From Trissonchulus latispiculum (Eukaryota; Nematoda; Enoplea; Enoplida; Ironidae), in contig JASAND010025997.1 in the NCBI GenBank assembly GCA_030248195.1, positions 1-64,000 of the forward strand: 64,000 nucleotides of DNA, read 5' to 3'. The number at the start of each line of letters is the position of its first letter. Positions within the stretch are counted from its first letter, which is position 1. Below are positions 35,741 to 48,141 of this stretch, piece by piece. A program made the translations under genes and the position numbers. The notes beneath the pieces are model-generated. The model was not told the origin of the DNA. It did not search any database and was given only the letters and a program-made list of their open reading frames with translations.

Positions 35741-37324
35741 AGTCGGGTTGAAACAGAAAGTTTGACCAATTTGATCCGATTCCTGAAGTGGGGTCGTTTA
35801 GGTTGATAGCTCACTTACACGGAAGGTTAGCACGTTTGCCTAAGTGGACAAACTTATGTACCAGATTCCCGAAAGGTGGTTTTCCAGAATCGGGGATCTC
35901 TACAGCTAACCTGGTAGGGGTACTGCTGTGAGTTCGTTTAGTTGGTAATCAAAAGAGAACGGCGAGAGGGGTCGATTCTCGCTCTATTTGTTCACTGCCG
36001 AAATCAAATAGAGGGCCTTGACACGCAGATCGAAGGCACAAACTCAGTTCTTCTCTTCTGTGAGAGGTTCTAGTCAGATCTCTGGCGAGATCTGAGAAAA
36101 CTTACTGTATGTTTGGAAGATCACACCCGGATCTGTAGATCACTGGTTCACAGTCTTATTTAGACACTGCACTCTGTTTAATATGTTTCCGACAATTACT
36201 AACAAACTGGGTACTGAATATAATAATGGTTATAATATAAGTTAATACACTGAATAATAATAATAGTAATAGGGATATATATATATATCAGACACAAGTA
36301 TACTGACAGTTGCTATTAATAGTCAATATACCAGAGTTGCCAGACTCTCTACAGGGAGGACGGATTTGGAATGATTTAGGGCTAGACTCTTCTTCAGGTT
36401 ACTGTTATATCTCTACTTCTGCTATGACTCAACTCTAGGACCTAACTCAGTCTCAGTTACTGGTGTCCTATATGCTTTATGTGCGTGTTATGCTAGTGCA
36501 CTCTCTTTATCTGTCCTTTACAGTACCAAAGGACCAAAACCAATATTAATAATAAGTATAGTAATGATAATAATAACAATTATAATAATTAATAATAATA
36601 CAATGGAGGGTGGGCTCGGACTCTGGGTGAGCTCTCAGTTGCTGCAAAGTAGTCGCTAGGACTCCACAGCCCACTTTAGAGATTGCTATCGGAGAGGTTC
36701 CTGCAGATCAACTCCAAGTCAAGAGGATCAGCTAGTACAAGGCTCGGAGAGGTTGGGGTAGTGCCGGGAGATGGCCTTATATGAAATTAAACAATTAATT
36801 TAAAGTTCTAAATTAGTTTAGATCTGTCTTCTTGCTATTTCTTCTCCACTAACGGTATCTCAAGATCAGCTAGTAACAGAGCTTTTAAAGCAGAGCAATG
36901 GGGATATCCACCCCCAATAAGGCAAGAAAAGCGGAGATCATCATTTTCAAATAAATAGACAGTGAAATAAGATATCAAAGTTCAAGATTACAAGATTTGA
37001 GAATCCGGAGTAAACCTTCAGTTTACTAACAATTTTCACAATTTTACTGTTGGTTTTAAATGACACCAAATGATTCCGATGCTGGTACGAATCGTCTCTG
37101 CCTCAAACGTTCCGCTACACTTCCAAATAGACTAGAACACCTACAGCTATAGGATCCAAATATTGACTCGACTGATACCAATGGACTGAGCACTTTCGGC
37201 TCCAGATAATGTTCCAAACCAATTAATCACCAGATTATCTCTTCAGAGGCACGACAGACTATTCAGGCAGGAGATCTTTCGACTTCGCACCTGAATCAAA
37301 TGGGTTAAAACCCATTAGTTATAC

Positions 37325-37400
37325 AGTTATGGTGCGGGAATCGAACCCAGCAACCATTATTCACTCTTTTGGCTTTCAGATCTTGAGCACGAACTTGTCC
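37325..37400 (-). repeat. B-box-like sequence, possible tRNA-derived remnant
   Basis: On the minus strand, GGGTTCGATTCCC matches a pol III B box, but the acceptor stem and a convincing A box are missing. Kept only as a weak SINE candidate. Confidence 0.25.
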
Positions 37401-38825
37401 TCTTGAATTAGTTGAAACGTTTAAAACTTTGCTAATTTTAGTGTGAAATTTTGAAGGTTTTTATGTTATTTCCGATTGAAAAGGCCAGGTTTGCAGAATG
37501 TAATATTTCTGGCAATTTCCTGCACTATTGTGCAGGAAATTGCAACTGACACGTTTCTGTAACAAACATTCTGCGGCTGTACTGTCCAGAATTACCACAA
37601 CTAAGTTCAAGTAATTCTGGGTCTCTGATTACACACAAAACCCAATATTTAGGCCAAATTGATGGTCAGACCCATGATTTCACTATTGTACTGAAATGAC
37701 ACCATAAGTGTGGTTCTTTGGTTAGTTTAGGACGATTTCTGGTCCCAAACTGCAGGAAATACCCATTTCCTGCATGGGTTGATTCAAAACTGTAATTTCA
37801 GTATTAAATAGAGAACTTGTGCATAAACGCCAGTGTTGCTGTTATTGGAAGATAGTCTAATACTCATTAACTACTAATCGTACGTAACTAAGTAATGTAC
37901 TTAATATTTCAGAGTTATTATTGTTTCCTGCATGCTGCCGTTCATGATACTGACTAATTGCCTGTTTAACCTTAATAACTCAACTCGTCAGCCAAAACCC
38001 ATATTCAAAACAGCCAATCGAACCCATCTTATGAATTTTGAGACCATTTTTGGTAACTAACCCTAACGAGCGCTGAACCGTTAAATGTAACGCCGTTCCC
38101 AATTGGTAGTTTTGGAACCCTTACTTTTGGTGAGCATGAAGATTACAGCGTTACCCCCGGCAGACAAGAGTAATAATAATCGCACTTCCCAAGCAAGGAG
38201 CATCACAATTACAACAATTAATAACAATGTTTGCCTAACTAATTCCTTACGTATTCCTAGGTAATTTTGGTCGAAAGTACAGAAGATTTGAATTTCCAGT
38301 GAAATGAGAGCATCGTTAAGTAATTCGATTAAGCACTGTGTCCTTTCATTGCGATTTGCCCGCCCGATTGCATGGAGTTGCCTACGCGGGCGAATCGAGG
38401 ACTTTCTGAACAATACCTGATGTTTAGGACCTAATCCGGGGTCCCCGTGACCCTAGGCCCAGAATCACTACCTCATTTGCATATTTTCACTCATACCTCA
38501 ACTATGCGCATTAAGACTACATTCCGACACCCATTCAGCCCAATCGGACTCACACTCATCACTAACTAACTCTAACTTCTAATTACGCAATCTCCTGCTT
38601 ATAATCTGGCTCCTAGATGATTATTTCGTAATGCCCGTAACGCCACGGGTACTGGAATAGAAAACACACAAACAAACAAATATACACACAAATGCATATA
38701 CTCTTTTACCTTCGACTGCTTCATTCAACATACCACCATTTATTTATTACAAACTTAGCTAAAGACGCACACTCATCAGTTACACATATATTTTTTACGT
38801 AACATTTATACCGTGCCACTGCTGG

Positions 38826-38953
38826 CACACTTATACGACATTCACACAACATTCACACTGCGCAACTGTTGACACACTTATACGACATTCACACAACATT
38901 CACACTGCGCAACTGTTGACACACTTATACGACATTCACACAACATTCACACT
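38826..38953. repeat. 47 bp tandem repeat, about 2.7 copies
   Basis: The unit starts CACACTTATACGACATTCAC and includes ACTGCGCAACTGTTGA; copies are almost identical. The surroundings (38640-39260) are CA-rich. Confidence 0.9.
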
Positions 38954-40477
38954 TACGTACTGTATTGTTAATATTTGGGTGACTGCTAATCAGATCCACC
39001 CTTATCCTGCCTAATACCATAATAACAGTCACACCCGGCAAACTTCAAGACCTTTATAGCACAAAGGAGTTTACATGAGTTGCCTCATTCATACACTCAT
39101 TTCACACTTTCATACACATCACACACTCACTAATTTGCTCCTTCGTTCTCATTCTTGCAGTTCTCACAACCTTCGTCGAACAGAAGGAGTTTATGTGATC
39201 TGCATCACGCATACAAACATACACAGAACGGACATTCATACACACTTTCACACATTCTAACTTAGGTAGTAGCTCCTAAATTCCTGAAATAAAACGTAAT
39301 TACTAAACATAATATTACAATTATTAATCATGTTAAACAATCCTAACTACTAACTTTTCTATTTCTAATCTAAATTCTAGGTAATTCCCTAACTATTGGT
39401 TTATGCACATTTTGTAACTTTCTCATTAATGTTGCTGTTTTATTTGACCTGAACCTTGGGAACTTTGAAACTTGGTAACTCAAATTTAGGAAAACTTCGC
39501 GTTTTCTTCACTTGAAACAAAGTTTAATCGAAACTTGTGAAAGCCCGAGTGAATAATAATTGCTAAGCAATTATTATTAAACAAAACTATAAAACGTATT
39601 ATGTTTTAATTTACTGAATAGAGGAAGCCGGCCATTCCTCCCCAAAACTTCAGAATTATTAATTAACAAAATAATGTAAAAACTCAAGGTTTTAGATTCA
39701 GTTCGAAAATAACTTATATTTTAGAAACCTGATAATTTTGAAGCCGACCTAACGCTGAAAATAAAGACAGTTATGCAAACAGTGATTTTTTTAAATCGTT
39801 AGCGCCTTCGTTACAGATTATGGCCGGCAACACCTAGTTGCCGGCTGTGGGGTAAAAGGATTTCTATACTAGCTCAATAAGTTCAGGGTCGTAATTAAGG
39901 GACCCTCTATCTAAGACTCAAAAGGTGAGGTCCCCACTCAAAATCCCGTAAATTACAAAACCCCCATAGCCACGAGGGCCTTCTTTACAATAAAAAAACT
40001 GGCCTCTAGGGCCGTGGCTTGGAGTAGTAAAAAGTTTGGCCAATTGGCCGCATAAAAAAGAAAAGGGCCCTGAGGCCAAAAGACAAAAAATATTAAAAAA
40101 TATAGGCCCGAAGGCCAACAATAAAAAAATCCTAAATTTTTATCCCTAGCCAGTGAAATTGAGCCGGGTATAAGACACCCAATGGCTCCTCAAGTTGAGC
40201 GTGTTCGCGGTGGTTAACTCAGTGCCTTTTCTGGCCCGAAGGCCAGAAAAGTTCCCTAAATCTTTTCCTAGAAATTGGGGGAAGCGCGCAATCCTAGGTG
40301 CTGCAAACCACAGCCCACTATAAGGATGCGCGCTTGGAGGAGGGGAATAAGCGACCGACTACGGCCGCATCTCAGCGAACACTGAGTGAGTCTAAAAATT
40401 TTGGGACTGGGCTGACAGCTCTCTGACAGCCCAGTGACAGCACGATTCCGTCGGCAAAGCTTTGAAATTAAGGCAAA

Positions 40478-40511
40478 GCTTCTAGAAAGTTCTAGAACTT
40501 TCTAGAAGCTT
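40478..40511. promoter_or_regulatory. Six-unit perfect heat-shock-element palindrome
   Basis: From 40480 to 40507 the sequence alternates TTC and GAA with two-base spacers six times without a mismatch (TTCnnGAAnnTTC and so on). This is the binding consensus of heat-shock factor trimers, here enough for two trimers. It lies inside a perfect 36 bp palindrome starting AAGCTTCTAGAA. No gene starts nearby. Confidence 0.65.
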
Positions 40512-42425
40512 GCCACCTTTAACATTGCAGAATCCAGGCTCTTTTTGAGCCTGGTGGTCAGCCAGGGGAAGATTAACGATAATGGCGAAATATTGCCCCC
40601 AGCTGACCACTTTTCTGATTAATTTCTGGGTCCGAAACTTTCTAGAATTTTATAAAATTTTGGTTAACATGTAAATGCAACCAAAGGGGGAAGTTTCGGA
40701 CCTAAATTTCAACTTTCACGAATTCGGCTGAAATGGGGCTTAAAAATCAGGCCAATCCCGGCCGATTATGGGAAAAATAAATTTAAGTGCTATCTTTGGG
40801 CACAATTTATATGTCCATTTTTAGTTTCTTAACTTTCTTTGGCTTCTCTTGTCTTGGGCCCCTACTTTGAAATTTTGAGTGAACTTTTGGCCGCAAACAA
40901 GAGAAGCCAACACAGCAACCTTAGCAACAATTGTTCCCTATTGCTAGAAACTCAGTGTCCTCGCTTGACCGAGGAAATAGGGAGCAATTGCCTAAAAATG
41001 TGCATAAAAGTTCGTACGTATTTTTCTAGGTAAAACTAACTATAATTTCTAACTCTACGTACATTGTTACCTATTCCTACAAATTTCTATTAATTTTAAA
41101 TTATTAGGGAGGGGGTTAAGCCCCCTCCAGACCTACCTATGTACACAAAGGTGTGTACTAACTTTTATTCTGGAGAGGCAATTCTCTCCTGGCCTCTTGG
41201 CCCAAACTAAAGTTCAAGTGAGGACAAGCCTCACGTAGAATGAATGAATGGACGTAGTAGTACTCCCACTACTACGCTGTCTGGGAAGCAGGCGGCTTCC
41301 CAGACAATGGAAAGGGAGTTCCCACACGTTAAGGCAAAGGTGGGAGGGAATAAACTTTAAGGCAAACCTTTTAAAAGGTAAGATTACGGCATTAGAAGTA
41401 ATCTTACTAAAACATTTTCGTTAATAACTCATTCATTTTTGGGAGTTAACAGATGGGGATTACATTTTTGGGATCGGGAGAAAATTGCCTTTCCACTAAA
41501 CTTAAGTTATTTTTGAACACAAAATTATTAAAATTGACTAATTTAAGCCTAATTACTATCAATTAATGAATATAAACCCTTGCTAACAAATAATAAGTTC
41601 ATTTTACATTAAATAATTACCTATCTACCTATTTCAAGCCTAGCTAAGTGACTATCTTCCAATATGTGGCACTTTCTAGCCATAAAACTGCACTTTAGGG
41701 AATTTCTATGGACTTAGAAACAAATTTGTGTGATTCCTTTCTGTGATTAGTAACTAAAATTGCTTTGGCACGGATTTCTTAACTGCCACGGATGACAACA
41801 TAATTGAAAAGGTCCCATCCCGGACCAATTCCGAATCAAAGAAGAGTACCCACTCTTCAAATGGATCTCCTGCCAATTCGCTCTGATTGATGGATTCTTT
41901 GATTTAGATGTTAGTTTTAAATGTGCGTTCTGCTATTCTTCAGATTTTAGATGGTGTAATGCTTCTACTAGGCGACTACATGAATCCACTTCTATTATTA
42001 ACTTAACTTTTGGGTAAAGGCCGGGACATTAATTGCTGGTTTTAGTCTGGCAACTCTGATATTTGTTTTCAAATACAAGATAACTATACAAATATGAACT
42101 TGGACATTTGATTCTGGCAAACATGATGAAGCATAACCAATGCAATGATCTTCTATTTAACGGGATTTTGTTCGTTCTTTGAAGCAATTAACTGGTTAAC
42201 CAATTTTGACCCATTTTGACCGTTAATGAAAGTCCTTTCATTACACATACAAGCAGAAAGTGTCGGTGTTCAAGAACAAATTAAGCTGAAACTGAAAAAA
42301 ATCCGGTCAAATCAGGCGGAAGATTGGAGCCGACCAAAGTTTCGGTTCCGTTAACGGAGTCCTAAGGATCGGAGACGGAACTTTTGTTTGTTTCCTAATG
42401 TTTCGGAAACGTTCTAAATAACACT

Positions 42426-43110
42426 CTAAAGTATGACACAAAAATGTGTGTACAAAATCTGTAAGGCCTCCAGTGAACTCAATATACGTCGTAACCCCAT
42501 AAAACCATATATTTTCGGAATCCTTGCAGTGAGACAAACATTTTTATAGAATTTAAAATTTTTTAAAATTTCAAAAATTTTAAAATATCGGTTTTTCTGG
42601 GAATTTTTTCGAACTGTTCAGCTCATTCTTTCAGAAAAATGTTCCCGTCCGAAGACGCATCGATTGACACAAGAACCAAAAAAATCGGTTGAGAAATAAG
42701 CATTTTATTCCAAAATTTCGTTTTTCCATTTCCTTTGATGTTTGCCGCTTTTTGCAACTTTGCAACTTTGCAACAATCTTAGTTTCGTTTGTTCTTTCAT
42801 TTGACTGGTTATTACTCGCGACTCGCTTAACGGAAAATTGTTTCGATTATGTAGATTTTTAGGACCGCCTAGGCGCCCGCTTTCACCTGATACATGTGGT
42901 ATTTCAAATTTGAAAATGGATTTTTTCGAAAAATACCACTTTTTGACCCAAAATTTCGGCAAAGCAGATTTAGCAAAAGTGAGTAAAAATAATTTAATCA
43001 TAAAACTCAAGCTGAGCTGAATCCAAGGATATAAAGCTTTTGTTGCTACGACTTATATTGCATTCGCAACGAATTATACATTGTGCATTGATTTGCCGCC
43101 AATAGTGTAA
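42426..43110 (-). repeat. 0.65 kb repeat, copy A (inverted)
   Basis: Reverse complement of the copy at 43740-44381, with shared ends ACTAAAGT-TGACACAAAAATG and GCTTTTGTTGCTACGACTTA. The matching frames at 42705-43010 and 43858-44118 are a side effect of the repeat. Confidence 0.88.
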
Positions 43111-43720
43111 ACTAGCCAAAAACCGCCTAAAAAGCGAAATTTTTTAAAAATTCGTTGCGGATGCAATATAAGTCGTAGCCACGAAAACTTTATATCGTTG
43201 GATTCAGCTCAGACTAAACTTTATGGTAATGTTAGTTGTACCCACTTTTGCTGGATTTGCATTGTCGAAATCTTGGGTCAAAAAGTGGTATTTTTCGAAA
43301 AAATCGATTTTCAAATTTTGATAAACCACATAGATCACATGAAAGCTGACAAGTAAGCGGTCCTGAAAATCCAATTAAAGATTTTGCATTGAGTGAGTCG
43401 CGAGGAATGGCCAGTCAAAGTTAGAAAAGCGGCAAAGATCAAAGGATTTTGTAAATCGAAAAAAATTGAATAACTATCGCAATTTTTGGGCTAATTTTCC
43501 CCCAAACGGCTAGTTCCTGGCATCTACTGACCTTTCAAAACTAAAAAAATCGGCTTCTTTTGATGAATTTTAATTTTTAGAAAAAAGTTTTCAACCAAAA
43601 GAAAGTTCATGCCATGACGGTTCAGAAAATATATACATTGCTGCAGCAAAAATGTACCGATAATTCAGTATAAACAAAACTATTTCGCTCCACATTTTTT
43701 GGTCAGACTTTAGTTTACAC
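43090..43720 (+). repeat. 0.65 kb repeat, copy B (direct, diverged)
   Basis: A diverged copy in the same direction as copy C. Landmarks are GCAATATAAGTCGTAGCC, GGTCAAAAAGTGGTATTTTTC and the end TTGGTCAGACTTTAGTTT. Confidence 0.8.
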
Positions 43721-43739
43721 TGCTTCAGTCAAATCTCGG

Positions 43740-44381
43740 CGGCGACATCAAAGAGAGCCAAAAACCAGCGGAAATAAGGGATATCGTTTAAAAATTCATT
43801 GCTGGCACAATATAAGTCGTAGTAACAAAAGCTTTATATCCTTGGATTCAGCTCAGCTTGAGTTTTATGATTATATTATTTTTACTCACTTTTGCTAAAT
43901 CTGCTTTGCCGAAATTTTGGGTCAAAAAGTGGTATTTTTCGAAAAAATCCATTTTCAAATTTGAAATACCACAAGTATCAGGTGAAAGCGGACGCCTAGG
44001 CGGTCCTGAAAATCTACATAATCGAAACAATTTTCCGTTAAGCGAGTCGCGAGTAATAACCAAAGTTGCAAAAAGCGGCAAACATCAAAGGAAATGGAAA
44101 AACGAAATTTTGGAATAAAATGCTTATTTCTCAAAAGAATTTTTTCGTTCTTGTGTCAATCGATGCGTCTTCGGACGGGAAATGTTTCTGAAAGAATGAG
44201 CTGAATAGCTTGAACGGTCCGAAAAAATTCCTGGAAATTTTAAAAAAATTTTAAATTTTAGAAAAATGTTTGTCTCGCTGCAAGGATTCCGAAAATATAT
44301 GGTTTTATGGGGTTACGACGTATATTTAGTTCACTGGAGGCCTTACAGATTTTGTACACACATTTTTGTGTCAGACTTTAG
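43740..44381 (+). repeat. 0.65 kb repeat, copy C (direct)
   Basis: Follows copy B with a period of about 650 bp and is much closer in sequence to the inverted copy A. It ends with TTTTTGTGTCAGACTTTAG. Confidence 0.85.
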
Positions 44382-44389
44382 TTTCAGTG

Positions 44390-46460
44390 CAGAAACGACG
44401 TTTAAAAATCGCGACAGTTTAGCCGCCTTGGAGAAGTGAAATTGCTAATAATTTTGTATTCTTCGAGCTTACAACAATCTTCCATTTGCAGTGACAAATC
44501 TTCTCAGATGTAAGAGATGATGCATTCGATTTGAAATTTTTTGAAACTCAATCGTTCAAAATTAATTAATTAATAATCAAACTTAATCTTCTCTTCTCCA
44601 GTAGCTAAAGATCTAGAGAAAAGAAAATGGTTCCTAGAGAAAAAGGAAAAACCTGACATGAAAAACGTTAAGTCTGTAATGGAATTAAATGTGTCCATTT
44701 CGACTTGACTATCAGGAGTTTCAAAGTTCTATTCTCTGGAGATTAATAGGCTTGTAGTCAACTTTTGAAGTTGATAAAAACAGCAGGTTAACCCAAAAAT
44801 GTGTCAGCTGAAATGTTCTTTTAGATCACTCAAGTTTGAAGTCAGATGAGATCTGCGAACGTTGACAGCTTTAGCACTCACTTAGATCCCAGAAAATTAA
44901 AGAAGAGTTTTGCGCCGTTCAAGACGAGAAAAAGCCTTTGACATTTCAATTTATCCACTGAGGTACACGATCGCGTCAAACTTACTGAAGTTTTAATACC
45001 TTTGTGTGTAACATTTGGGGTAAAAACTGTCCTTTCACTACAGTGTTTTCGATTAACATGGGGTTGGAGGGCAAGGTGCAAACCGTACCGGCAACACAAG
45101 GAGAAATTTCTGGCCGAGAGAAAGGAGATACTATACACAAAAAGGCTGCAAAATATTTAAATTTTTAAATTTTAAATTTAGCTTTAAAACTTTATCTGCG
45201 TCTGAGTAATATTTTAGTTCTGAATTTTAGCTTTGAATTTCTTATATATATTTCGTTGTTTTTTGAATTCCTTATTTCTTCGATTTTCATCAATATTCAC
45301 AATAATGTGGATTTTCCAATAAACCACATTATTGAAAAGCTTTAATAATGCTCAAATTTCTTAAATTGAGCATTGCAGCAATTACGGGAAACCCCATAAA
45401 ATTGTTTGCCACAAGCAACGATCACGAAAGTTTGGAATTATGAATTATGGTTATGATAAATATATCTAATGTACTTTAGAAAATGAATTAAGAGACCCCA
45501 CTGGTAATGGATGAAATCAAGCAAATAATTAGTGTAATCTGTACCATCAGAATCTTGTTGGTGTAATTGCGAGTTAGCTGAATTATCGATTGGCATTACT
45601 GGACTTTGAAATAATACAAAAATTTGCATCCTGGTAGGTACTTTTGAAATTGGCCCCACTGTACATAACGTGGATATAGCTCATTACAACAGTAAGTGTA
45701 ATGTCTCTCTAGCCTAGCACAAAGACAATGGCATTTAAGATAAAATACACAATTTCTTATAAAATACAGCATTTACTGGACGAGTTTCAGTAAAAAGGTA
45801 TTTACGTGTAAAGATAGGAAGTCTAAAAAATACTAATCATACTAGTAAATAAATAGTGTATTCACTGAATACTGAAATTACTACGACATATACATATTAG
45901 ATCACTTTTGACAATGCTTCGCGCATCCAGCTTTAATTAGACAAAAACGCAGTTTTCGATTGTACTGGTGCGACACTGCAGCCCGTAGTTACATGTTGAT
46001 TGACTGACTTGTGACTACGCTGTGACTGACTATTGAGACTTATGTATGACCAAGACCAGACATGTGCAGGAGGCGATATTTGGGAAGGGCGAGCGCCTCC
46101 GTAAAATCGGTTTTTTCCTGGTTTTCGCCCAAAAATCCGGATTCTGGGAGGAGGGGCTTGTAAACTCCAGGTCTGGGAGGTGCTCAAAACCTCCAACCAA
46201 CCTCCCCCCCAAGCACATGTACGCTTATGACTGGTGGAATATTGACTTATTAAGAAGATTTGAAGAAGACATATTGAAGACAAATCAGTCATAAAACGCA
46301 ACTGATTGGCAACTGGCCGGCAAATTTTGCCCATATGTCGAGGATTGATCTCACTAAAAATCTGTAATCTTGCTCATTCTGGTGGAGGACGAGTTTAATC
46401 TGATAATATGGTGATAATAATAATAAAGAAGTGAAATTGTCAGAACAACACATGAAAGCC
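44390..46460. other. Stretch without recognised features
   Basis: AT-rich with short frames only. A small imperfect inverted repeat around ATAATGTGG/CCACATTAT lies at 45303-45335. Nothing here is supported as a gene. Confidence 0.5.
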
Positions 46461-46465
46461 GAAAA

Positions 46466-46543
46466 CCGGTGGTGGTATTCGTACCGATGACCTTTCGGAT
46501 TAACGCTTTGACTGCACGCCGGCCAACTGAGCTACAAAGTTGC
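46466..46543 (-). repeat. tRNA-derived SINE head
   Basis: On the minus strand, TAGCTCAGTTGG is a perfect A box (plus 46524-46535) and GGTACGAATACC a near B box (46474-46485), about 39 bp apart as in tRNAs. The anticodon region does not fold well, so it is a tRNA-derived repeat rather than a working tRNA. Confidence 0.55.
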
Positions 46544-46776
46544 ATCAAGCTGAACGTTGTTCGCTTCGGCATCTTTTATAGTAGTGGTGACTGTCTCAGG
46601 TGAAGCTTTTTAAAAATTCCAAAGTCCCAAAAAATTTGCAAGGCAGCAGCAGACGTCAGGATGATACATACATATTCTAACTGGATTTTGCACGACCTTC
46701 AAGAAAAAGGCTATTAAAATCCAATATCACTCCTACAGATAAGCTTATTCCAAAAGGATAGTTGTGAATGATCATA

Positions 46777-47490
46777 CCCAGTTTGTCAACTCCCCAGTTA
46801 GTCAACGCTATTCCCTATAATTAAGGTTGTCTCCAGTTTGTCAACTCTTTTTCAGTTCATCCCCACTTAGATAACTCTTTTTCAGTTCATCCCCACTTTG
46901 TCAACTTTTTTTCAAGACATCCCCACTTTGTCAACTCTTGTTAGAATTAATCAGTTTTTCTTGGGGGGAACAGCTTTAACTTTCACAAATAATTATAGTT
47001 AATGTAAACATAAATATTATTTAATTTAATTAGTTATCTATTTAATCATCTGCAAGATTTGATCTGGAAAACATTAAATGAGTAGACTTTAAAATTAAAA
47101 ATTTAAATATAGTGAGAAATTTAACCTGAGTATAAAGTGAAATTATGATTTAATAAAACTTGAAATTATTTTCTCAGTTGGTGCTTTCCATGTTTATGAC
47201 TAAGAACTAAATATTTCTGCTTAAATTAACAAATATTTATACGTTTTTAAAGTGAAAACTTTATTTCACTCAGTGTAAAGCAAGTCCCCAATAAGAAAAA
47301 CTGATTAATTCTAACAAGAGTTAATTCTAACAAGAGTTGACAAAGTGGGGATGTCTTGAAGTTGACAAAATGGTGTTGAACTGAAAAAGAGTTGACTAAG
47401 TGGGGATGAACTGAAAAAGAGTTGACAAGCTGGGGACAACCTTAATTATAGGGATTAGCGTTGACAAACTGGGGAATTGACAAACTGGGG
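46777..47490. mobile_element. Foldback element with tandem repeats in its arms
   Basis: A 714 bp element with inverted arms of about 200 bp. Each arm is built of repeated GTTGACAAAGTGGGGATGAA-like units joined by CTGAAAAAGA. The ends read CCCAGTTTGTCAA on the left and TTGACAAACTGGGG on the right, with TA dinucleotides on both sides. The AT-rich core has no coding capacity. Confidence 0.85.
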
Positions 47491-47499
47491 ATACGCCAT

Positions 47500-48106
47500 C
47501 CTAATGAAAGGCATATGATCAATTTTTATTTCAATCTTATGGAATGGATTTTGTTTTGGCACTTTAAAAATTTTGGTTTTAAAATCGTTAAAATGTTCTG
47601 ACAACGCTACCATTTTTGTAGGCTTGACAAGTTTTTCTCGCCTCTCACGCAATATAGAAAGGTGATTATTTGATAAACCATGCCTTGCCTTGTAAACAAC
47701 GCTCTCTCTCTCTCTGATCTAACTTTTCTGTAACTGCAAACGGTTAAACTGCAAATCTGCAAATTGTAATTGCTTTAATTGGGAAAATTGTGTAATATAT
47801 TTACTTCCGACATTATGTAAATCCGGAATTTTGATGGAAGTGACAACTCCAGAAAAGAGTCCAACGAGCAATGACGGAAGCAGGTTTGTAGGATTTTTGT
47901 TTAATTTTACGATTTTCGTAGAAATCGGAATAAATTTACACAGTTAGTTTGCTGTCAGTTAATTATTACCTGGCAGAGCCGCTAAAGTGCCTACCATAAT
48001 CCTTGGTTAAACTATGGTCAGCTGGATCAGCGATTACACATTTTAACACTGGCCATTTGCCTGCGCAGTGATTGGCTAATATTTTTGGCGGGAAACTCGT
48101 ATATAT

Positions 48107-48141
<35 letters not shown>

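Larger units (their letters stand above)
36075..41306. repeat. Hairpin-rich non-coding block
   Basis: No frame longer than about 110 codons. Perfect or near-perfect hairpins occur at 36075-36094, 37512-37543 (14 bp stem), 37586-37620, 37751-37774, 38350-38400 (one wobble), 39553-39579, 39822-39848 (CGGC-rich), 40230-40250, 40478-40511, 41253-41275 and 41278-41306 (12 bp stem). The motif TGCAGGAAAT occurs in two of them. It could be a non-autonomous mobile element or several, but no terminal repeats were found. Confidence 0.6.

Noticed and set aside
37325..37350. LTR retrotransposon primer binding site (TGGTGCGGGAATCGAACC)
   Set aside because: The distance from TGG to the T-loop complement is too short for the 3' end of a real tRNA, and no LTR or coding domain is nearby.
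38081..38413. 110-codon minus-strand frame with a hydrophobic middle
   Set aside because: It lies in the hairpin-rich non-coding block, with no splice signals, homologous motif or codon bias.
42705..44118. Frames of about 100 codons shared by 42705-43010 and 43858-44118
   Set aside because: They are copies of the same inverted repeat unit and are open in several frames; coding constraint is not supported.
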